This document shows positions 1-11,435 of a DNA stretch of 64,000 bases, piece by piece. Location of the stretch: positions 342,092-406,091 of the forward strand of contig NW_017265159.1 in assembly GCF_001638985.1 (NCBI RefSeq), in the 5' to 3' direction. Each line of letters begins with the position of its first letter. The first letter of the stretch is position 1. The notes beneath the pieces were generated by a model. It made no database searches, had not been told where the DNA came from, and worked only from the letters and a program-made list of their open reading frames with translations. The translations under genes were made by a program, and so were the position numbers. Source of the DNA: Phycomyces blakesleeanus NRRL 1555(-) (taxonomy: Eukaryota > Mucoromycota > Mucoromycetes > Mucorales > Phycomycetaceae).

Positions 1-693
1 ACATCCGTTGGCTTGGAATGGTGTATGCTGACGTGAAACGCTGCTTGACCTCGCCTCTGTTTTCCACTCCACTCTTTCTTGAAAAGAGAGCAACCAACTC
101 ATTTTTCCCCTTCGCCGTCAAATCAGGTCTTCGTCCTGAAGGGGATGGATCCACTCTTGTTATTTTATCTTTTGACAAAGTGGTGAACTAAGAATTTGGC
201 ATTCTCTCTGCAAAGTATACGTTCTGGTCGCAAGAATTCTTGGTAAGTATTGTTCCGTCAAGAATGCAAGTACAAAGTATACTTACTTTACTAGTGTCGA
301 CTCTCTGGGCGTTTCGTTCTCAGGCGAGCTTACGTTTCTTTATTCTGGACCTACAAGAGAGAATGCACGAATGATCTCTTGTACTGTGTTTTACGGTCTT
401 TATTGACGTATCTCACTGGCAGTTTCCTGCGCAAGTGTCCAGACGAGTTGGGTGTGGCTGTGTGTGATGCGGTGTGGAAACCGTTGATCTAGAAAACATC
501 CGTTGGCTTGGAATGGTGTATGCGGACGTGCAATGCTGCTTGACCTCGCCTCTGTTTTCCACTCCACTCTTTCTTGAAAAGAGAGCAACCGACTCATTTT
601 TTCCCCTTCGCCGTCAAATCAGGTCTTCGTCCTGAAGGGGATGGATCCACTCTTGTTATTTTACCTTTTGACAAAGTGGTGAACTAAGAATTT
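1..693. repeat. Two near-identical ~200-bp direct repeats, 495 bp apart
   Basis: Bases 1-200 and 496-693 match almost base for base (a handful of substitutions such as gctgacgtgaaacg versus gcggacgtgcaatg, and one T-run length change). The first copy starts at the window edge, so the unit may extend leftward. Between them lie about 295 bp of unrelated sequence. Read on the minus strand both copies give an open stretch containing the motif PSPSGRRPDLTAK, which resembles the ORF at 5017-5334. A tandem duplication of a mobile-element or multigene fragment is the likeliest reading. No complete gene can be supported. Confidence 0.85.
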
Positions 694-701
694 GACAATT
701 G

Positions 702-732
<31 letters not shown>

Positions 733-1714
733 TCTTCGATTTAGTCCACTAATAAAATTATAATAAAAAACTCTTTTGATTTGAATTTTTATTATTAATA
801 TTTTTTTTAAAAATTACCAACAACAATATCTCATGATCAATAAATATTTAATAGGCTTGTTGATATTAATAAAAAGGAACTATGTACTGTGTTATATATG
901 TATATTATTTTTCTTTTTATGAATATTAATAAATAAATCAACAGTATAGAAAGGCTAGTATGTTGGTGGCTGTGGTATACACACCACAAGTAAGTGAAGA
1001 ACAGGCTCCAGAACCAAACACTGGTTTCTGCTTGCCAATAAATCGGGAAAGTTAATAATCACCAGGACTATTACACACCAGACATATGTACACTACACAC
1101 TCATACAGTGTAAACCAACTATTACACAACAGGTATTTGAATTATAGCTGTTTTAATAGTAACAGATATAAACAATATTATTTGGTCTCTTTAATAAATA
1201 ACACTTTCACAATATTTACTTTTATTATTATTGATATACCAATCCATAAACAATCCCGAATATCTCAGTAAGCTTACAATTTTTCTGAACGGCTGGCATG
1301 GTATTATTATTAACTTATTTGAGTGAGATATCAACCGTGGCGATGCTATAAATTGATGTGTGTTTACACCTTGATGCTGAATAGAGCGTCAGCAATGCTT
1401 CAATGCTCATTACAAAATACTTTCTAATTTGTTTCTATTTAACTAATACTTGCAAGATAGTTTGTACTGAGGTGAAGATGGTCAGCAGGCAGAAGTTTGA
1501 ACTTGTATATGTTAAACATGCTTTCCATGAGGACACCGATATGTTATGGTCTTTTGTAGCGTTTTTGGTCAAAGGCAAGCAGTAAGCAGTTCATTAAATA
1601 TATTTATACAATTAAATGATATTTTTACTATCTTGAAATACTATTTATGACTAGCTTGTGCTCTAGTAATTATAATATATATATGAAATTGTAACTAGCT
1701 TGTTGCTAGTAATA
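694..1714. other. AT-rich spacer, no gene seen
   Basis: Starts with a CT run and a TA dinucleotide run (about 700-735), then AT-rich sequence. Short ORFs at 1086-1271 and 1403-1585 show no recognisable protein features or splice context. Nothing else is supportable. Confidence 0.6.
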
Positions 1715-1805
1715 CGTCTCTGTGAGATTCGAACTCACGCTCTTCCAACCAAGGTTGGAAAAACACCTGTCAAGCCAACTAAAAAGTCAACTATAGACCG
1801 AGACG
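1715..1805 (-). pseudogene. tRNA-like fold (possible tRNA relic or tRNA-derived repeat)
   Basis: On the minus strand a perfect T-arm is present (stem GTGAG/CTCAC around a TTCGAAT loop, bases 1722-1738), which contains a good RNA polymerase III B-box core (GTTCGAATC). The seven bases after it (AGAGACG) pair over six positions with CGTCTC at 1805-1800, giving an acceptor-like closing stem across 91 nt. The interior has an AGTTGG that could be the D-loop G18G19, and an 18-nt hairpin (TTCCAACC/GGTTGGAA). I could not fold a standard 5-bp anticodon stem with a 7-nt loop, so a functional tRNA is not claimed. A tRNA-derived SINE head or a decayed class II tRNA would fit. Confidence 0.35.
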
Positions 1806-1939
1806 GAGGGAAGAAATCGAAAGACAAGGGCGAACTTCACTTTTTTAGGCAACGAAGACCGTATAAAGTTTGGAGACCCCGCCTTTTTCGTTTGGGATGA
1901 ACGAGATTTTACCGTTCTAGAATTGGCATTATCAGGGTA

Positions 1940-2680
1940 TCTTTGCTTACGACTGCCTAGACAGTAATAAGCGAAAGACAGTATATGGTATCAAGTACAA
2001 AATTGTACGGAGAACGAGTAACATTGTTTCCAGCACAGAGTAATGACTTAAAGGCGTTCAGTCAAAAACTCATTGAACAAGCACATCTTCGCGAAAACAG
2101 GATCAGAACACCGATCACGAGAGAGTGGAGGCTTGAATAAAGTAATTTATCTTGCGAAAAAAAACTCCATTTGCTGTTACAATATAGGCTAACAGCCAGC
2201 AAGAAGTAGACCAGTACATCATGACAGTCAGACCAAACTCTATACTGACTCTCCTACTTGGGCTCAATAAGCGTCCCAACTTGTTAAATCAGTCATACCC
2301 CAGACATATGGATGCCTATCGCACGGGTTGAGTTGGTTTTATTATAGGTCAACTGCGTCGCTAGAACGTTCGGCTGTCAACCCATAAAAAACCAGTCTAT
2401 CTGATCGTCTTTGAACCTCAACATCTGACATCAACGGGGAGGAGAATATCAGGACTCATCCTCAGTCCGTTTGGCTTGTCATAGAGAGTGGTGGTATTTC
2501 ATTGGCGCCCGGTGGCTCCCACCTATGCTACACCTCTCTATGACGGATTGACCACGTTGTACCAAATGTCAAAATAGAGGAGACCAGAGTAGACCGGTGT
2601 TTCTTGCTAGCCGTTCCCAGAGCCATTAACTGGGTGTGGTTTGGTTGGCCGCTTTGGTTTTCACCGCAACGACGTCACTA
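1940..2680 (-). pseudogene. Decayed 28S (LSU) rRNA fragment, 3' part
   Basis: Read on the minus strand, several blocks align in order with the 3' third of eukaryotic large-subunit rRNA. The clearest block (2482-2550) matches the helix region around CATAGAGGGTGTAG...GTGGGAGC...GGCGCC(A)GTGAAATACCAC. Upstream, near 2570-2615, is an AAGAA...CTCTATTTTGACATT stretch equivalent to the conserved GAAGACCCTG...CTAGTTTGACATT region. Near 2350-2385 is GAACGTTCTAGCGACGCAG, like the conserved AAACGATAACGCAG. Near 2040-2065 is GACTGAACGCCTTTAAGTCA, like the near-3' GGCTGAACGCCTCTAAGTCA. Substitutions and indels are frequent even in invariant positions, and the part around the sarcin-ricin loop is poorly preserved, so this is a relic and not a working gene. 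Ends are approximate. Confidence 0.75.
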
Positions 2681-2744
2681 GAGGCTTTCTTGACAAGCTG
2701 ATGTCAAGGCTGACCCTTTCGGGCCAGACCTTTTCTTTACTATT

Positions 2745-5016
2745 AACTACGCAATGTTAGCAAGAGTCTCAATGAAATAAGGGTATATTTTTTTATTTTG
2801 TGATTACTTACATTCACTTCTTGAGAAAATACATTTAGGTAAATGTCAAAAGCAACATTACTACAAATTACATTAATAAATTCATCATAATTAGCACAAC
2901 ATGTGTGAAATGTACTTTCTTTAACGATTTTGTTACTTACATGGGCATTTCTATGTGTTGTGTTTATGAGAAAGGCGGGTTTTCTTGCCCTCACACTGAA
3001 GACTCATTTTTCTATACGCGTATGAGTGAATACGCAAGATATGACATAAACACTAATTGTCCAATAGAATAACTCCACATATTGGCGTGTGATATCTATG
3101 TGGCTTATTATTTATATACAGTCATTCTATGTGTCAATCCTTTGACAAGCAAGCTTAGTGCATGAAGAAAAACAATAAAGTAGTGAAGCTTTCTGTCAGT
3201 AAAGAAGAACTCAAAAGGGAAATTTAAAGATAGTACTCAGGTACCAGTAAGTTTAAGGGCCTATTAAAGACGAGCTTAAAACATATAAAAAGAAGTTCTG
3301 TGATCTTATACTTCTATTGTATAGCCAACCCCATTTTCTCATTTTACGTAACAGAAATAGCAAAAGAACTAACAGCATCAGAAACCAGCAGAACATAATA
3401 TCAGTATGTATCTTAGAGCTATATAATATAACTTGAACTATTTCCAAGCATGAGATTCTATCGAGTGCTGGTTATATCTCTTTATCTCATATTTAAATAC
3501 CGGGTCGTGAAATTAATATGTAATACAAAAAAAGTGATCAAGTTTGCTTTCTACAGAAGCCAAGGTTTCACGAACAAAGTGGAAAGGAAAGTTTTAATTC
3601 ACAATGAAGTGTTTGTCAACATTATAATCTGTTTGGTTAAAATGCTAAAAATCTCAATACATAATCACATACATTTTCTTGGAATTTGTGGGATTAATCC
3701 TGGTATAAATGTGCTGATATTTCAAATATCTTGCCAAAAGTATACAAGCGCTTCTTCTTTTTTTTTTCTTTTTTTACAAAACCCAAATTCTTGAAATCAA
3801 GTAGAAATGATTATAAAGTTCAAGTTAACTTCTTTTACAATTCATTTCAATTTTCAAATTCAAATATCTAAAATATCTAAATATTAAAGTACCAATGTAC
3901 CAATGTATTAAAAGCAAAACAAAAAGAGCAAGCTTAAATAGAAAGAGATATATTGATACCAAGTAATGTTTTTCTCCTTTAAAAGTAATACCATCATTTT
4001 ATAGTATTATTTCTTTGTAAATTATATTTTTTGCTGGAGTAACTACCTTATTTATATGTAGGTAAAATTATCAATACAACCTTGACTGTATATCTCAATG
4101 AAGCACTAGGACTTTATTGTGGTAAAATCAGTATTGCTTTTGTCAATTACTCAATCTTGCTCGCAACCAAATTGACATTAATTTTGACTAATCTGAAGGT
4201 GTAGTTAGAAACTTTTCCAGTCAAATTCTTAGCAGAAGCTCTGGGATCTTATCTTTTTTTTTCCTATTGAAGATGTCAGCTATATATATACTTTCTGCTT
4301 TCTTTTTTTATATCGACGTTATTACTTAATGTTGCTTTGAAATATATGTGGGTTTATTTTCTAGCAACTGTTGGGTTCTTTTTGTGTCTTTTTATACAAG
4401 CGAAATAAATAAAAGCTTTTTCTTGCGTTCTCGCACAAGAAGCGCACAGACCACTTTAGAGTAACCTACATATCGCTGTTATAGAAACGTGTACTCCACT
4501 TTGAAAGTTATTGCTACACCGATCAAAACCGAACCTTTCCTTACTTCTTTGCTTTTTTGCTTTACTTTGCTTTACTTTGAAAAAGCCATCTTCTCTAGTA
4601 ATCTAATTCAATATTATTAGCTGTCTACTCTACCTTAGAACAGTTACACAAACCCAATAAAAAGAATATATAGCCATATCACGTTTGCTCTGACGTGAAC
4701 ATCTAAGACTGACAAAAAGCGCAGTCGTAAACTTTAATCGCAGATGAAAAAATTTTCTGTTACTTATAGACCTCCTCCAACGCGTGTCGTTTATTTTCTT
4801 CTTGAGCAACAACAGTCCCGGTTTCATAGTGAGGCGTCTCTTGCGACCGTTGCAGGGAGATTCTTCCATGCTACAAGCATCGGAAAGTGAAAGTTGTTAC
4901 TCGCCAGCTCAGTTAATTCTGAGAAGTCGTGGGGCATGGTCTCTTTTCATTTTTGGAAGGACTACTGTGTACATCGCATTGCCAATGTGGAATCATGATG
5001 CTGGGGGGAGGGAGGT
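2745..5016. other. AT-rich spacer, no supportable gene
   Basis: Several short ORFs occur (2743-2994 minus, 3253-3447 minus, 3450-3794 plus, 4630-4869 minus, 4784-5020 plus) but none has recognisable domains, composition or flanking splice signals. The stretch 4430-5020 is less AT-rich than its surroundings and may continue the repeat-derived DNA at 5017-5334. Confidence 0.5.
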
Positions 5017-5334
5017 CTAACCTGTGGTGAGATGTGCTGGCTCTTCACTGCTAACCTGACTGAACTCTTTAACGGCTGACGGTGAAGCTACTGGTAGTCG
5101 AATGAGCTGGACCTTATCACCTAGTGGTAAGTTCTCTGGCGAGTTCGCACCCACATTACTCGGTGACGAGATGTGGGGCTGGATGAACGGGTGCTTTCCG
5201 TTGGTTTGCCACCATTCCAGCACCTCCTTCGCTACCAAGTCAGGTTTACGTCCTGAAGGAGATTGAGCCGCGTAATGCGGGGACAAAGAACTTGGTGTCA
5301 TGCTTTTTATTCTTTTACTCATGTAAAAGAACAT
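5017..5334 (-). CDS. Exon-like ORF of a repeated family (SPSGRKPDL motif), possibly a gene fragment
   Basis: A 105-residue minus-strand ORF starting MFFYMSKRIKSMTP. Around residues 25-36 it has SPSGRKPDLVAK, which parallels PSPSGRRPDLTAK encoded by both direct repeats at 1-693; the preceding SK-rich residues are also similar. It is followed by a tryptophan pair (EWWQTNGKHPF) and a Pro/Ser-rich tail. The coding run ends CATCTCACCACAG|GTTAGA, a plausible splice donor, so it may be a first exon whose downstream exons were not found. No family is recognised. It may be a small DNA- or RNA-binding module carried by a mobile element; function is not assigned. Confidence 0.35.
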   Translation of the reverse strand: MFFYMSKRIKSMTPSSLSPHYAAQSPSGRKPDLVAKEVLEWWQTNGKHPFIQPHISSPSNVGANSPENLPLGDKVQLIRLPVASPSAVKEFSQVSSEEPAHLTTG

Positions 5335-6715
5335 TAAGTGAAATTAAATCAAATAGAATAGTTTCTTTATATATATCTTTAAATAAATAAATAAATAAAT
5401 AAAGTATTTCTTAGCTATTGTCAACTTTAATAAAAAAAGACGCTTTTAAACATTTTTTTTTTGCTTGATTGATGTCAATGTTGTAATTAGGTGGACTCAT
5501 TTATAAGAAGAAATTAATCTAATCGAGTAAACATAAAAAGAAATAAAATACTATTCGTATATTCTAAAGTGGTATTGATATCCGTGTTTAACTGTACAGG
5601 TTGTTGTTGTCTATAAATTATATTAGGATTAAAATAAGGCTAGTTTTTGAGAACACCAATGCTGTGAATTATATATTATTAAATTTGGCTAATCCAGATG
5701 GACATTGTAATGATGCATTGGGATGAGAGGAAGAGAAAGAGAGAAAGAGAAGAATGCGAAAATGCGAAAATGCGAAAGGCGAAAGGCGAAAGGCGAAAGG
5801 TTAAGTAAAAAATGAAGAAAAATAAGAGACAAGAAGGAATAAAGAAATATGTGTTTGAAACAAAGACAGAAAAGGCTTGATGTAGATTGAATATACAAGT
5901 AATGTCCTCATTGTATTTTGAATATCAATTAATACTTGGTACCCTCTATTCGTTATTTCATACACATATGTGCAATTGTATTCACAGTACAAAATATAAT
6001 TCAAATACAAATAAGAAGAGTAAACAAGCATTGATACATTACAGAATACATCTTTTAATGTTCTATAAAGATAATTCGCCAAATATGTACTGGCAGCTTT
6101 TATATTACGGCCTTTAAAGGTAAGTTGACAGACATATCATATACTGGGTAAGCAAGGAATGAATATAAGAAAAGAAGTACATTGACATATTGAATTGTTG
6201 AAAAAAAGGGATATCCAAAAGTTTTCGACCTGTTTACAAATCATCTCATTTTGATAGTACTTGCTGAAAATTGCACTTTATAAAATAAATTAATGATTCT
6301 TAATTGTACAAGACAATCTTATAATATATATTATTCAATATATACTCATAAAAGTTAGAGAAGTAGAGTGGTTTAATAATAGATCCTTGCATCTGCAATA
6401 GTGCGGAAATATATTATTCTCTATAAAAGCAAAGGCTCAAAAAATTAACTTCTTTCTCGAAAAGCATACCCTAGAGTCATCTCTGAGATTGCTCTTTCTT
6501 TGTCGTACTTTTAGTCTACGCCTTTAATTTAATAGAGATTTTTTTTTAAAAAATATCAAAGATCAATATCATCTTTCATTCCACAATTATTGTTATTATC
6601 ATTATCTTACTTATTATTGTCTGTTGGTCCAATTCTTTGATTCTGAATACCCTATATACTGATTATATTTTTGTTATAAAGGAGAAAGTATACAAGAATT
6701 ATTACCGTTTAACGA
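5335..6715. other. AT-rich spacer upstream of the MFS gene
   Basis: Contains an AAAT run (about 5380-5402) and a purine-rich repeat of GCGAAAG/TGCGAAAA units (about 5755-5800). ORFs on both strands between 5689 and 6117 overlap one another and have no protein-like features. The 3' end (6590-6715) is the T-rich, then purine-rich leader of the transporter gene. Confidence 0.5.
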
Positions 6716-9003
6716 ATGACAATGGCATCAAACGCCAGATTAGAGGCTAATAATACTGTAAACTCTCTCTTATCATCCGAAAAATCCCTAGACAGGTGCC
6801 TCACCGAAACTCTTCCTATAAGCGCCTACACATCTACAGCTTTACTCAATACTCCGGATCTTGAACATCAAATATCGATAGCACCAGAATGTATATTCGC
6901 ACTCAAGACATACCCACAGGCCTGGGTTGCTTTGTCATGTTTGGTTTTTCTCCGTATTGCCATTGCTCTTTTCCAATACACCTATTGCATCGTGCCAACT
7001 TTGACCAGTGAATTTTTTGATGTTTCTCTTTCGGCAGTAAACTGGCTGGCCAATGTTCAGTGCATTGTGTATGTTATTGCCAGTTTCTGTACTGGATTAA
7101 TCTTTGAAAAATTAGGAATTAAGCGATCGGTAAGATTTATATATATATAGAAAAGGAGAAGAAAAAATGAGGAACATAAATTGAGAATGTCAATATCGGC
7201 TAACATTGCAATGTGCTTGTCAATGTATGTAGATAGTACTGGCTGGATTTCTTAATGCATTTGGTGCTGGCGTCCGGTGCATTGGGGCAAACACACAGCC
7301 ACCTTCATTTGCCATCACAATGGTTGGACAAATATTGGGATCCATTGCTAATCCATTGGCACTTAATATTATGACAATGGTAAAAAGGCATATGTATATC
7401 CAATCTATAATATCTTTAAAGTAGCTTAACACTGGTTTGATTATATTTTATTAGTTTGCGTCGAGTTGGTTTACTGACAAGCTTCGTACAACTGCTGGCA
7501 TGTTAATTGGTGAGTGAATTTTTCATATGTCTCTTTCATTATTGTTTTTTCTTCTTACATTCGATTTATTAACAGCATCTAATTATGGTGCTATAATTGG
7601 TATGTTTGTCATTCCATCAATGACTGTGAGTAAGGACCAAGTGCCTCGCCTACTCTACGTGGTCGCATTGATATCTCTGGTGGCACTTTTACCTGTTATG
7701 TTTATGCCTGCAAAACCCCCAACTCCTCCTTCGCATATTCAAGAGAAAGAAAAGCCAAAGTTTGTAGACGGGTTGCGGCTGCTTTCAAGAAATTATAATT
7801 TCTGGATATTGTTTTTCATTCACAGTCTGAATGTTGGAGTGTGCATTGCCTTTGGTACGCTTCTGATTCAAATCATTTCTCCGTATGGGTACACGGATAT
7901 TGATGCAGGGCAACTGAATGCGATTGCTTTTCTGGCAGGTATTCTTGGATGCTGTAAGTTTGTGTGTGTGTGTGTGTGTATGTATGTGCATACATGTATT
8001 TACAATAACTTACTACTATTGTTGTTGTTGTTGTTGTTGTTGTCTACATATATGTATATTAGCTATCGCTGGACCTCTTTTGGATACAACGAAACTACAC
8101 AAGTTACTCTTACGACTGATAGCTCCCATGATTCTTATTGCTGATGTTGGACTTGTGTTTATTGGTAAGTCTTTGAAAACCACTGTTTTTTTTTTGAAAT
8201 CGCCAAAAATAATGAGTGTCTATTTTTATTTCTATTTCTGATTCTACTTCTATTTCGGATCCAATTTCTCTTTACCCTTTTCATTTACGTGACCCTTCTG
8301 TTTAGTTCCGAATGGCTCATATGCAACCGTGATGATTGCGATGTGTGTCAGCCAATTCTTCTTGTGCTCTCTTGTGCCAGTTGTTATCGACCTTGGAAGT
8401 GAAAGTACGTATATATATTTAAACAAAATATAATGCTTTTTTTGGTTCCTTCCCGACTTTATTTTTAAACCCTCAACGCACACACACGCACAAACACATA
8501 TTTATTTATATTTTTTATTGTTTTCTGTTCATCTATATATCTATATATAAGCTTCTTATCCGGTCGCTGAATCAACCACAAGCTCTATACTTTGGCAGGG
8601 TTCACAATTATTTGGATTTGGATTTGTGATTGTGATGGATTTGCTCCGTAACCATGACCGTGGCCATGGCCGTGGACCATCAGCCAATGCCACTCCGGAG
8701 AATGGTGTCAATAATACCCTGTTACTCCAAGCCCTGGTTGCAGGCTTAATTTCAATCCTTTCCTTTCTCTATAATGGTCAGATGTTTCGATCAGAGGCTA
8801 TTTTAAAAAGAGAGCAGGAAAGTGTGGTTAGTAAATCCAAGCAAAAAAGTTCTAGTCCTTTAACTGGCACTAGTACAGCCATATTTACTACTGCTGCTAC
8901 TGCTACTGCTGCTACTGCTCCTGATGCTACTTCCTCTTTTACTACTACTTCTACAGGATCAACTTTGTTTGTTCTTCAAAAAGACAATATTATTGTTCTA
9001 TAA
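6716..9003 (+). CDS. MFS transporter, SLC49/FLVCR-like
   Basis: Seven exons give 548 residues: 6716-7129, 7233-7379, 7456-7509 (first base 7455), 7576-7953, 8063-8164, 8306-8404, 8552-9003; all introns are GT-AG and phases agree. A cytosolic N-tail of about 60 residues precedes some twelve hydrophobic segments. The first helices carry QYTYCIVPTLTSEFF and LSAVNWLANVQCIVYV. The next part, LNAFGAGVRCIG...PSFAITMVGQILGS, followed by SSWFTDKLRTTAGMLIASNYG, matches the SLC49 family (FLVCR1/2, MFSD7, DIRC2). Members export or import haem, choline or pyridoxine; the substrate here is unknown. A loop of about 25 residues (PAKPPTPPSHIQEKEKPK) separates the two six-helix halves. The C-tail is Ser/Thr/Ala-rich low complexity. 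Exon 2 was started at 7233 because the alternative AG at 7236 breaks the frame. Confidence 0.88.
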
Positions 9004-10791
9004 GATGATATATGTACATGTGTATATGCACACACACACACATACATCCATATATACACAGAATAAAATTAATACAAAATGTGTGAATAAATTAAAAGGA
9101 TAAAATAAGATAGCTCCTTATTATTAATATTTTTGTGTAAGGTTTATGGCGGGTTAATAAGTAACTATAACTACCAAATAAAAAATATTTAAGAACGTTT
9201 GGACTATTTGGTAGTCTAAGTTAGGGAAAAAAAAGAGAGAATCCTAAAAAGCATAAACCCTCCACATACACACACATTTATAAACATTTATACACTATTT
9301 GTGTGGCACTTTTATGTAGATACAAATATAGATAGAATATGAAACGTATCTTAAAAGGAAGGATAATAATAGCAATAATACACTCATACACATTCATCTC
9401 TTTATCTTTCTCTCTAGGTGTGTGTATGTGTTTGTGCATTTGAAGGAACTAACAGGTGCGTGTCATTCTTGTGTTATCATTTGTTCCTTTCAGATCGTTT
9501 GTTGTTTTTGAAGGATCATAATATCTTGTGTAATATATTATGTTTCTTGTAAAGGAAAACCCGATGGATCTTAAGATGCCGAGGCATAAGGCAAATCTCA
9601 CCAGATGATGGGGGCCATTGTGATAAAATACCAAGGCACTGACGTTACCTATAAGTTTTTTTTTTGGTCTTTTGTGTATATCTCTGTGTGTACGTGTGTG
9701 TACGTGTGTGTACATTTATATACATTTGGGCCGGGCTGGGTATTCTGTAACACAGATCCGTCAGACTTTATCCGGTTATCTTTATTACAAAGGATGTATT
9801 TTTTTATTGCTTTTAAAAACCACATATAATAAGAAAGATACTTCTCTTTATTTCCCTACATATACATATACATACTAATACTTACTGTAAGATATAATGT
9901 AGGCTCTATTGGATAGTACAAAGGATTTATTGCTTTTATGTGTGTGTGTTTGCCGATTTTCTATGATCATAATATTTTGTTGTGGCGTTGTCATGTTCAG
10001 CTTTTAGTGTCGCACCCACACTAAAATAGATTGCTGAGAAGTTAACGATATGTATATGCGTGTTTATTGTTTTTTTTTGTAATTATATATATATATATAT
10101 ATCTTGACTATAAACAATTCCTTGATCTGGTCCAGCCACAGTACTTTTTCTTTTCTTTTCTTTTTGCAGAATCTCAAAAGGAATTTTGCGTATGTGTAGT
10201 AAAGAGACATATCTTTTTTTTTAGCCACCTGATTTGTAATACAATAGGATGCGCTATACTAAAATGTGTCTTCTATCTCTTTCTCTTTTTTTTTAGGAGA
10301 AAAAAAAAAGACAAAAAAAAAAGGGGGGGGGGGAGGCTAATCCGGGGGAAGGCGGCTTTAAAGACTCATCTTTATATTCTACATGGGGCCTAGAGCCCTT
10401 GTCTGTTATTGTTCTTTGATAGAAGCTTTTTTATAACACTCGCCTTCTTTTTATGGTAATTAGAAACTATAAAAAAAAAAGCACACACACACACATATAT
10501 TCACACAATTAAAATTATAGCAATGTGTATTTGTGCGTGTGAGTAGGACATGGTTTGAATGGTTATTTCAAATACAAAATACACAAGTAATATATATATA
10601 TGTATATGTATATGACTAAATTTGGAATTTATTTTTCTACTTGCTTATTTGTAACAAACAACAATATTGGCATTGTCATTATCATTATCATTATCATTAC
10701 CAACAATATCAAAAGCAGCAATTGTGATATCAATATGTTTATACTTATAAGTATATACCTTTTATTAAAGATGAACATGTGTATTTTTGTG

Positions 10792-10823
<32 letters not shown>

Positions 10824-11397
10824 CATTAATACTTTAATATACAAGTATCGTGGCAGTTGTCAGATTGAATATAATAAAAGAAGGATGTGTAGTTTGGGGT
10901 AAATATATATATATGTAAAGACTATAAATATATATTTCAAGATACATGTAATGTACACATATACACATTTATATATATATATATATTCTTTGTGCTTCGG
11001 ATGTGTATCATAGTATTACTTTATTTGTTGCTGTTGTTTTTTTCTGCTCTGCGTATCAATGAGGCACAATGGCTCGTTAATGCTACTCTAGCGTGGCATC
11101 TTTAACCCCTCCCCCCTTTTTTGTAGATTCGTTGATTGATCGATTGACTGATTGACTGCTTTTCTGTCTGTTTAACTGACTTGGTGACTTGTTGACTGAC
11201 TGTCCGACTGACTGACTGACCGGCTGGCTGATTTATTGAAACATATACACAAGAAACATATTTTGAAACTATAATTCTTTATTTTCCCTTTTTTTGGAGC
11301 ACAAACCTTTCATGGTACCTCTTTTTATAGTAAATAAAGGGTCTCTCACTATATAAATATATAACATTCAATGATATACTGTTTCTATTACTATTAC

Positions 11398-11435
<38 letters not shown>

